Source of the DNA: Saccharothrix sp. S26 | Lineage (GTDB): Bacteria > Actinomycetota > Actinomycetes > Mycobacteriales > Pseudonocardiaceae | DNA: 64,000 nt | Assembly: GCF_021390395.1 (NCBI RefSeq) | Contig: NZ_JAJUWT010000001.1 | Coordinates: 248,001 to 312,000, forward strand | Direction: 5' to 3' | Made by a program: the position numbers and the translations under genes | Shown: positions 27,681 to 34,144 of the stretch, in pieces | How the letters are laid out: every line of letters starts with the position of its first letter | Numbering within the stretch: position 1 is the stretch's first letter | The notes under the pieces: generated by a model | Database searches by the model: none | What the model saw: the letters and a program-made list of their open reading frames with translations, nothing else | What the model was told of the DNA's origin: nothing

Positions 27681-27859
27681 CCCTCAACCGACCCCACCCC
27701 ATCCGCCCTCACCAACCCCTCAACCGGACTCCTCCCACCCCGCCCACCTCCGCGAGCCGAACCCAGCCTGCCGCGCCAATCGGAGCGGCAGGGGAGCTGA
27801 AGTAGGCCCGAGGAGAGCGAAGACACAGCCGAGCCGGTTCCCGCCAGCCACGTCGCGAA

Positions 27860-28680
27860 GATCCCAGCTCACACCAGTCAGACCCAGCCCAAGCCAGCCC
27901 AGCCGAGCCGAACCTCAGCCCAACAGGGCCGAGCAGCCCAACAGGGCCAAGTCAGGCCTAGTCCAGCCGGGCCAAACCTCGGCCCAACAGGGCCGGGTCG
28001 GGCCCAGCCCAGCCGAGTCAGGCCGGACCCCAGCCGGGCCAGGCCGGGTTTGGTGCAGTCCACCCGAGCCGGGCCCGGCCGGGCCGAACCCCAGCCGAGC
28101 CGAGCCGGGCCGAGTCAGGCCGGACCGAGTCAGGCCGAGCCGGGTCGAGCCGAGCTAGGCCGAACCTCAGCCCAACAGGGTCGGGGCGGGCCGAGTCGGG
28201 CCAGGCCGAGCCGAACTCCTGCTAAGCCAAGCCGAGCCGAACCCCAGCCGAACCCCAGTCGGGCTGGGCCGAGCCGAGCCGAGTCGAGCCGAGTCGAGCC
28301 GAGCCGAGTCGGGCCGAGTCGGGCCGACTCGGGCCGAACCCAGTCGGGTCGGGCCCAGTCCGGCTTAGCCGAACCAGCGCTCTCGCTCGGCCGAGCGCAG
28401 CCCAGGCGAAGCGGGAAACTGAGCCCAGCCAGCCCCTGCCCAATCCGAGCGATCTCAGCCCCAACTCGCCCGACCTGGCCAGCCGAACCCGATCCAGCCG
28501 GACCGGAGCTGGCCGAGGCCGAGCCAAAGCCGAGTCGAGTCGGCGCCGCCCCAACAGATGGAGCAGCGCCGAACCCGGCCCAGCCGAACCGAGCCCAACC
28601 TGGCTCGGCCGCGCCCTGCGGACCACGCTGGCTGGGCTCAGCCCAGGCCCAGTCCAGCCTGGCCCACCCAGCGTGATGGA
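27860..28680. repeat. Degenerate pentanucleotide repeat array
   Basis: About 820 bp with a clear 5-bp period, made of AGCCG, AGCCC, GGCCG, GGCCA and close variants. Both strands stay open for 186-208 codons because a 5-bp repeat gives a 5-residue protein repeat and contains few stops; these frames have no start signals or family match and are treated as non-coding. The C/A-rich strand bias begins already in the 5' part of the SNF2 gene (about 27100). The array separates the SNF2/SWIM pair from the island to its right and could be a replication-slippage or recombination site. Confidence 0.85.
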
Positions 28681-28908
28681 GCGGAGCCATGCCGAAGGGG
28701 ATCCATCCGGGTCTACCTCAACCCGTGGTCGAGCCAGCGGATCCCGACCGGCTTCGCCGAGTCGAGCGCAGCGGAGCCGAGTCGGGCCGGCTGGAGGTGG
28801 CGGCGGGCCGGCTCAGTTGAGCCCGGCCCGCCCCGCCGGATCGAGCGGAGCCGAGGTGGAGCCGTGCGGGTCCACCTCAACCCAACGGCCGGGGTGAGGG
28901 CCGGTCGG
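28681..28908. other. Non-coding spacer with an imperfect duplication
   Basis: This spacer follows the pentanucleotide array. It contains two related segments beginning GAGCGGAGCC near 28679 and 28844, each running into GGGTCYACCTCAACCC about 20-30 bp later. No open reading frame is credible. It holds the end of the GlsB-family gene's transcript. Confidence 0.5.
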
Positions 28909-29178
28909 TCAGTGTGGTTGGTGGGTTCTCCTGCGGGCCAGGGTGGTGACGCCCAGGCCGGCCAGGCCCACTTGCAGGGCCAGTTCGATCCAGTCGATGC
29001 CCGAGGTGTCCGATACGCCGATGAGCGATGCCGCGAACGTGCCCACCAGGGCCGCCGCGATACCGACCAGAAGCGTCATCACCATCGAGATCTTCTGCCT
29101 GCCCGGCACGACCAGCCGACCCAGGCCACCGATGATCACGCCGATGACCAGCGCCGAGATGAGCCCGGTGATCTCCAC
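28909..29178 (-). CDS. GlsB/YeaQ/YmgE-family membrane protein
   Basis: An 89-residue protein from GTG 29178 (AAAGGA upstream). Three hydrophobic helices (LISALVIGVIIGGLG, MVMTLLVGIAAALVGTF, LALQVGLAGLGVTTL) and the conserved GRLVVPGRQ loop with a glycine-rich first helix identify the family, usually called transglycosylase-associated although no such activity is shown. Members are often stress-induced. Single gene. Confidence 0.9.
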   Translation of the reverse strand: MEITGLISALVIGVIIGGLGRLVVPGRQKISMVMTLLVGIAAALVGTFAASLIGVSDTSGIDWIELALQVGLAGLGVTTLARRRTHQPH

Positions 29179-29217
29179 GAGAGGTCCTTTCCTCGCCCTG
29201 CGCGTCCACCACGAGCA

Positions 29218-29748
29218 TCACTCGACCGCCTCACCCCCCGAATCGGGTTTGCCCCTGACCCTCCCCTGATCCCGACCCTGAACCCCGAGCACCGCCGCGC
29301 CCTCCTCCGACAGCGCCCGGCCCGGCACGTCCGGGTCGCAGCCCACCCTCACCAGGCGTGACCTGATCGAGGTGGGGGAGCGTTCCAGGCGTTTGGCGAT
29401 CGAACGGATCAGGTCGGTGGTCGGGGTGTCGCCGGCAGCGGCCAGCCAGTCGGCACGCAGGTCCTCGTCCAGGTCCGGCGTCCACGGTTGGTTGGCGTTC
29501 GCCGGCCGGTCGCGGGCCGGCGGGGTGGACGGGGCGCTCAGCCGGCCCAACGCCTCCAGCACCTGCGCGAGCAGCTTGCCGATCTTCGCGCCGGCGTCGG
29601 CGGGCAGGCGGAGGGTGCCCTCGGCCACCAGCGCTCCCGAGCCGTCCACCCCGGCCAGGTCAACGGACAGATGTGGGTCCGCCGTCGCCACCACCTGGTA
29701 GGTCGTGGAGCCGATGCGGACCGCGTTCTCGTACGTGGTTGTCGTCAT
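29218..29748 (-). CDS. Hypothetical protein with Myb/SANT-like C-terminal segment, DNA-damage-type promoter
   Basis: A 176-residue protein from ATG 29748. The N-terminal 60 residues form an alternating beta pattern (AVRIGSTTYQVVATADPHLSVD). After a Pro-rich linker, WTPDLDEDLRADWL and IRSIAKRLERSPTSIRSRL look like a Myb/SANT or homeodomain-like HTH, so it may bind DNA. The C-terminal 30 residues are polar and low-complexity. The gene is preceded by a promoter matching the RecA-independent (PafBC) motif, with the -10 seven bases from the ATG, so a leaderless, damage-inducible mRNA is predicted. No known family. Confidence 0.7.
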   Translation of the reverse strand: MTTTTYENAVRIGSTTYQVVATADPHLSVDLAGVDGSGALVAEGTLRLPADAGAKIGKLLAQVLEALGRLSAPSTPPARDRPANANQPWTPDLDEDLRADWLAAAGDTPTTDLIRSIAKRLERSPTSIRSRLVRVGCDPDVPGRALSEEGAAVLGVQGRDQGRVRGKPDSGGEAVE

Positions 29749-29755
29749 GGTGATG

Positions 29756-29778
29756 ACGCTAGCGGAGGGGTCTGACAA
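29756..29778 (-). promoter_or_regulatory. PafBC-type (RecA-independent) DNA-damage promoter
   Basis: Read on the minus strand: TTGTCAGAC (29778-29770), 8 bp, then TAGCGT (29761-29756). The mycobacterial RecA-independent promoter consensus is TTGTCRGTG, N8, TAnnnT; this matches at all but the last two bases of the first element. Seven bases separate the -10 from the ATG, so transcription should start at the start codon. It drives the hypothetical gene 29218-29748. A second copy with the same geometry is at 32066-32088. Confidence 0.75.
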
Positions 29779-29798
29779 TTTCGGGAAGCCGCGGGTGG

Positions 29799-30896
29799 TC
29801 AGCGGCAGAGAGGGCACGCGGGGGCGCTCGGCTCGGCCCCCGTCAGGTACGGCTTGAGGTGCTCGGCGATGGCCCTCGCCAGCGACGGCGGCACGGCGTT
29901 GCCGATCTGCCTCGCCACCTCGATCTTCGAGCCGCACCACTCGAACGAGTCCGGGAACGACTGCAAGCGCGCCGCTTCCAGGTGCGTGATCGGCCGGTCG
30001 ACCCGGTGGCCGTCCTCGCCCGGCTCCCACTGCGGGTGCAGGTAGCGGCCCTTCTCCGGCTTGTAGAACTCGGTGCGGATGGTCAGCGACGGCTCGTCCC
30101 ACCGCATCCGGCCCATCACGTCCGTCGTGCCGGTCTTCTTCTCCCGCCAGCACCGGGGCAGCAGCTCCGGCGGCAGGTCGAACCGGCCGCCGCCCGGCGG
30201 GATGTGCCGGTACCGCTCCAACGACAACGGCGTGGGGTTGCGGCCGATGTGCAGGTCCGGGCTCTTGAACGGGCCGGGCAGCTCCCGCCCGAAGAACTCC
30301 ACCACCGACTTCGGCAAGGACGTCGTCACGGGCCGCTCCGGCAGCCCGCGCAGCACGTCACCCACCGTGTGCCAGCGCCCGCGCGGGTGCGTCGCGACCG
30401 GCAGCGGGATGCGGCCGATCCGCGAGCCGATCACGATCGTGCGCCGACGTCGTTGCGGCACGCCGAAATCCGCCGCGAGCAGGATGCCGTAGCTCAGCTC
30501 GTAGCCCTCGGTCTCCGCCTGCAACAGCGCGAACTCCGTCGAGGCCAGGAACCTGTCGACGTTCTCGATCACGAACACCGACGGCCGCGCCCGCCGCACG
30601 AACCGCAGGTACTCGCGCCACAGCGAGTTGCGCGGGTCGTTGACGTCCTTCGAGCCCAGGTTGGAGAACCCCTGGCACGGCGGTCCGCCCACGATCACGT
30701 CGACCTCGGGGATCGCGCTGTCCGGCACGGCCGCGATGTCGGACCAGCGGATGTGGTCCTCGCCGAAGTTCGCCGCGTACGTGGCCGCCGCGTGCAGGTC
30801 CCACTCGACCGCCATGACCGGCCGGTAGCCGCCCGCCGCGGCGAACCCGGAGGTCATGCCGCCACAGCCGGCGAACAGGTCGATCATGGACAGCAC
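29799..30896 (-). CDS. DNA (cytosine-5-)-methyltransferase
   Basis: A 365-residue C5-cytosine methyltransferase with GTG start at 30896. Motif I DLFAGCGG is at residues 6-13, the catalytic Cys74 in GGPPCQGFS (motif IV), ENV at 111-113 (motif VI), QRRRRT (motif VIII) and RQIGNAVPP (motif X). The target recognition domain lies between VIII and X. The target sequence is unknown. It is the third gene of an operon with an unknown gene and vsr, 5 bp after vsr. The presence of Vsr implies that deaminated m5C gives T:G mismatches that need repair. Confidence 0.95.
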   Translation of the reverse strand: MLSMIDLFAGCGGMTSGFAAAGGYRPVMAVEWDLHAAATYAANFGEDHIRWSDIAAVPDSAIPEVDVIVGGPPCQGFSNLGSKDVNDPRNSLWREYLRFVRRARPSVFVIENVDRFLASTEFALLQAETEGYELSYGILLAADFGVPQRRRRTIVIGSRIGRIPLPVATHPRGRWHTVGDVLRGLPERPVTTSLPKSVVEFFGRELPGPFKSPDLHIGRNPTPLSLERYRHIPPGGGRFDLPPELLPRCWREKKTGTTDVMGRMRWDEPSLTIRTEFYKPEKGRYLHPQWEPGEDGHRVDRPITHLEAARLQSFPDSFEWCGSKIEVARQIGNAVPPSLARAIAEHLKPYLTGAEPSAPACPLCR

Positions 30897-30901
30897 AAGG
30901 C

Positions 30902-31345
30902 TCAGGCTAGCCGACCGCGCCGCTGCAACACCGTGGTCCGCACCCGACTCGCCGCGACGGCCGGGTCCTCGTGCTCCCACACCCGCACCGCGAGCCACCC
31001 CGCCTCGGCCAGCACCTGGTCGGTGTTCGCGTCACGCGCCTGGTTGGTCTCGATCTTCGTCCGCCAGAACTCCCCGTTGCGCTTGGGCCACGTGCCGTGC
31101 TCCGGGCAGCCGTGCCAGAAGCACCCGTCCACGAACACCGCCACCTTGGCCGGCCCGAACACCACGTCCGCCTCGCGCCGCACCGCGCGCACCGGCCGCT
31201 GGTGCACGCGGTAGCGCAGCCCCAACCGGTGCAGTTCGCGCCGCAACGCCACCTCGATCCCCGTGTCACGCGACCGCTGCTTGCTCATCCGGGCGCGGAC
31301 GTCCTCCGTCGTCTCCAGGTTCGGCACCAGGCCATGATGGCTCAC
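30902..31345 (-). CDS. vsr: Very short patch repair endonuclease (Vsr)
   Basis: A 147-residue protein from GTG 31345, overlapping the upstream stop by 4 bp (GTGA). The signature RMSKQRSRDTGIE, Asp60 in the strand EADVVFG, FVDGCFWHGCPEHG and TWPKRNGEFWRTKI identify Vsr. It nicks DNA 5' to the T of T:G mismatches made by deamination of 5-methylcytosine, and normally recognises the same site as its partner methyltransferase, here the downstream dcm-like gene. Confidence 0.95.
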   Translation of the reverse strand: MSHHGLVPNLETTEDVRARMSKQRSRDTGIEVALRRELHRLGLRYRVHQRPVRAVRREADVVFGPAKVAVFVDGCFWHGCPEHGTWPKRNGEFWRTKIETNQARDANTDQVLAEAGWLAVRVWEHEDPAVAASRVRTTVLQRRGRLA

Positions 31346-32058
31346 GCCGGGTGCAGCACGTCCCGCAGCCGCCGCGCCGCCCGGTCCAGTTGCGCCCGCA
31401 CGGGCAGCACCGCCGCACCCACCTGCGTGTACTCGCTCACCCCCAAATCCGCGAAGAAGAACGGCGGCATCGCGTGCACCAGCAGCTCCTCCGACCGCTG
31501 GGGACCGCCGCGCGGGTTCAGGATCAACCGCTCCACCCACGCGTCCACCTTGAACACGGTGTCCGCCAACGGGTGCACCCGCACGTCCAGCCCGTGCCCG
31601 CGCAGCACCGCGACCACGTACAGGTCCCGCAGGAAACCCACGAAGTCCGACACCACCCGGTTGCGCAACGCCTCCCGCCCCCGCGGCCCCACCTCGGCGA
31701 TCACCTCACGCGCCGGCGTCCACAACATCCCCCGCGCCTGCTCGTCGACCTCGCAGAACTCGCGGAACTCCGGCCAGCCGGGTAATCGACCCAACGCCTC
31801 CACCACGTGGTGCGCGACGTGCGCGAAGGCGAAATCCGGACGCCACTGGCGGATCTCCGGTACGTCGGTCGCGCCCGGTCTCGGCGCGCCGCGGCACGCG
31901 GCCTCGACCTCGTCGGCGGTGATCCGGTGCACGGCCACGGCCTCGTGCGCCATCACGTGCGCCACGACGTGCTTGCGCCTGCTGTACCAGTGGTTGAAGT
32001 GGAACCGGGTCTCCTGCGTGACGTTGAACAACCTGCGCACGTCCATCGCTGTGGTCAT
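31342..32058 (-). CDS. Unknown protein heading the vsr-dcm operon; candidate restriction enzyme
   Basis: A 238-residue protein from ATG 32058. I recognise no family. It is mixed alpha/beta, His-rich near the N-terminus (FNHWYSRRKHVVAHVMAH) and has a candidate nuclease-like core around DFVGFLRDLYVVAVLRGHGLDVRVHP and VFKVDAWVERLILNP, the last resembling a D-x(n)-E-x-K-free strand pair, so PD-(D/E)XK chemistry is not proven. Position is the main clue: first gene in an operon with a C5 methyltransferase and its repair partner, the slot usually held by the cognate restriction endonuclease or a control protein. It is driven by a PafBC-type leaderless promoter. Confidence 0.7.
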   Translation of the reverse strand: MTTAMDVRRLFNVTQETRFHFNHWYSRRKHVVAHVMAHEAVAVHRITADEVEAACRGAPRPGATDVPEIRQWRPDFAFAHVAHHVVEALGRLPGWPEFREFCEVDEQARGMLWTPAREVIAEVGPRGREALRNRVVSDFVGFLRDLYVVAVLRGHGLDVRVHPLADTVFKVDAWVERLILNPRGGPQRSEELLVHAMPPFFFADLGVSEYTQVGAAVLPVRAQLDRAARRLRDVLHPA

Positions 32059-32065
32059 GACGCAG

Positions 32066-32088
32066 AGGGTACGGACGGGCACCGACAG
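32066..32088 (-). promoter_or_regulatory. PafBC-type (RecA-independent) DNA-damage promoter of the vsr-dcm operon
   Basis: Read on the minus strand: CTGTCGGTG (32088-32080), 8 bp, then TACCCT (32071-32066), followed by 7 bp and the ATG. Eight of nine bases of the TTGTCRGTG element and the TAnnnT element match, with the exact spacing. The flanking sequence also resembles the copy at 29756-29778 (a GGTTTCCCGGAA-like upstream patch). The transcript should be leaderless and damage-inducible through PafBC. Confidence 0.8.
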
Positions 32089-32105
32089 TTCCGGGAAACC
32101 GCAGG

Positions 32106-33221
32106 TCAGGTGATCGACAGGTTGGCGCGGTCGGCCGCCGAGCGGCCCGCGTCCCACCCGGCCGCGCTGCGCACCGGGGTCGTCTTGGCGACCGTCCGGG
32201 AGAACATCGCGCCGAAGTACTCCTCCACCGCCTTCTTCCGCTCGGCCAGCACGGGCAGCAGCCGGTCGTCGTCGGCGGGCACCTCGTTCGCCGCACGCAG
32301 CCGTTCCCCGATCCGGTGGGCGTAGGCCAGCAGGAACGACTTGCGGAACGCCGCCGACCGCGCCTCGTCGCCCTTGCGCGCCTTCTCACCCGCCGCGACC
32401 ATCGCCCGCGTCGCCTGGACCAGCAACGACGCCGACAGCAGCTCCACGATCTCCAGGTCGAGCTCCTCGCCGACCAGCGCCACGAACCCCAGGTCGTACA
32501 CCACGGCCCGGCAGCGGTTCGCCTCCGCGACCACGTGCACGACCTGCGCCTTGCCGTCGAAGTACCGCTTGTCCAGCCACAGCCGGCGGGACGTGGTCGT
32601 CGCCGCCTCGACGGGCATCCGCTCCAGCGCGTGCCGCGTCACCAGCTCCTGCGCCTTGGCCGACAGCGCCTCGGCCTCGTCCGGGAACGCCGTCGACTCG
32701 GCCTTCGCCAGCAGCCCCCGCACCCGGTTGAGGATCTTCGGGTCCACGTGGTGGTGGTCGATCGCGGCCAGCGGCGTGCCCGGCTTCGGCACGATCACCG
32801 GCAGCCCCGGCAACGTGACCAGCACCGACAGCACCGCCACCGCGACGGCCACGGCGTCGTCGCGCAGCTCGATGTGCCTGCTCGCCCACTGGTCGAGGTG
32901 CGGCTGGTGGACGTCCCACCAGATCGTCGCCTCGATCTCGGACAACTGCTCCTGCCAGCGCGGGTGCAGCGCCGGGTAGCGGGACGCTTCGAGGGCCAGT
33001 GAGTCCACCAGGAACGACAGCGCGCGCTCGTCCTCGTTGCGCCGTACGACCTCGTACACGTCGTAGGGCAGCCAGCCGTGCTCCCACAGGTGGTCGAACG
33101 CGCGCCTCAACACCGCCTGCACCGCGTCGTCCACTTCGGCCGGTGAGAGGGAGGAGGTGCGCGGCAGCCGGGCCCGGCGGTTCGCCGCGGCCCGCCACAA
33201 CGCCTCGCGCAGGGAGTCCAC
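32106..33221 (-). CDS. DUF2786-containing protein
   Basis: A 371-residue protein from GTG 33221. The DUF2786 signature ILNRVRGLLAKAESTAFPDEAEALSAKAQEL (residues about 180-210, given here in part) is the clearest feature, followed by a zincin-free helical region. The N-terminal half (EALWRAAANRRARLP, ERALSFLVDSLALEA) belongs to the actinobacterial version of the family. Function unknown. It is divergent from the gene at 33312 with a 90-bp gap, a pair that recurs in this group. A GACAAT hexamer 14-9 nt before the start could be its -10. Confidence 0.75.
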   Translation of the reverse strand: MDSLREALWRAAANRRARLPRTSSLSPAEVDDAVQAVLRRAFDHLWEHGWLPYDVYEVVRRNEDERALSFLVDSLALEASRYPALHPRWQEQLSEIEATIWWDVHQPHLDQWASRHIELRDDAVAVAVAVLSVLVTLPGLPVIVPKPGTPLAAIDHHHVDPKILNRVRGLLAKAESTAFPDEAEALSAKAQELVTRHALERMPVEAATTTSRRLWLDKRYFDGKAQVVHVVAEANRCRAVVYDLGFVALVGEELDLEIVELLSASLLVQATRAMVAAGEKARKGDEARSAAFRKSFLLAYAHRIGERLRAANEVPADDDRLLPVLAERKKAVEEYFGAMFSRTVAKTTPVRSAAGWDAGRSAADRANLSIT

Positions 33222-33311
33222 GACCGCCGATTGTCCCCTTTCGGGTGTGGTGTCGCCGCAGCCGGTGCGCGTTGCGTCCCGGCACGTGCCCCGACGTGCC
33301 AGCCTCGCGCG

Positions 33312-33983
33312 GTGAGCCGGAAGACGCAGGCCCCGAAGCGGCGGCCGATCGTGGTGGTGCACCGTCCACAGGGGACGCCGCTGACCGTGGCGCAACGGCG
33401 GGTCGTCCACCGCTGCCGCGCCCTGCCGCAACTGCTCGACCCGCTGGAGGCGGAGCTGACGGTCAGCAGCGCGGTCGCCGACCTCCAGCCGGACGAGGAG
33501 TTCTGGGCGGGCCTGATCGAGCACGCCGTGTCGCTGCCCAGCCGCCGCAACCACGCCCTGCTGCGCGTCCTGGCCGCCGTGCTCACGGGCCGTCCGCGCG
33601 AGTGGGCGGCGAGCGCCGTGACCCCCGCGGGCCCCGCCCTGACCGTCGGCGGCGCCTGGATCTGCGACCGTTCGATCGACGCCGGCTACTTGGCCCTGAT
33701 CTGCACGTACACGTTCGCGTCGGACGAGCACGCCATGGTGTTCCTGATCGACGAGCTGGCCGGCGGCGAGGTCCGCACCGCCTTCGTCACCCGTGACGTC
33801 ACCACCGCGCGCGACCGCCTGTCCGACCAAGGCCCGCTGACCCCGATAGGGACGGAGGCGGCGCACTGGCTGCTGGCCAAGTCCTACCACCGCCTGGACC
33901 GCAACGCCGACGCCGTCATCGACGCGGACGTGCGGCGCACGAGGTTGCTGGCGGGCCGCCGGATCGCACTCGCGTTCGGCTGA
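33312..33983 (+). CDS. Conserved hypothetical protein divergent from DUF2786 gene
   Basis: A 223-residue protein from GTG 33312. The first 20 residues are basic (RKTQAPKRRPIVVV). The middle contains AELTVSSAVADLQPDEEFWAGLIEH and PSRRNHALLRVLAAVLTG; the last third has VTRDVTTARDRL and AAHWLLAKSYHRLDRNADAV. No transmembrane segment or catalytic motif is visible. Its pairing with the DUF2786 gene suggests a shared role. Confidence 0.65.
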   Translation: MSRKTQAPKRRPIVVVHRPQGTPLTVAQRRVVHRCRALPQLLDPLEAELTVSSAVADLQPDEEFWAGLIEHAVSLPSRRNHALLRVLAAVLTGRPREWAASAVTPAGPALTVGGAWICDRSIDAGYLALICTYTFASDEHAMVFLIDELAGGEVRTAFVTRDVTTARDRLSDQGPLTPIGTEAAHWLLAKSYHRLDRNADAVIDADVRRTRLLAGRRIALAFG

Positions 33984-34144
33984 TTCCGAATCCATCACCG
34001 CTATATGCGCATTAGAGTGGTGGCGGTCACGTATACCGTTGGTCCAAACGGACACTGAATTCCCTTAATGAGGTGAATGTCTTCTGCACATGCACACCGT
34101 ACGGTCGTGTTGTTGGTCGAATTGACACGCCACGGGGGTAGCGG

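Noticed and set aside
28050..28690. Overlapping open frames of 208 (plus) and 186 (minus) codons in the pentanucleotide array
   Set aside because: A 5-bp repeat keeps all frames open; the translations are 5-residue repeats, both strands look equally coding, and there is no ribosome-binding site.
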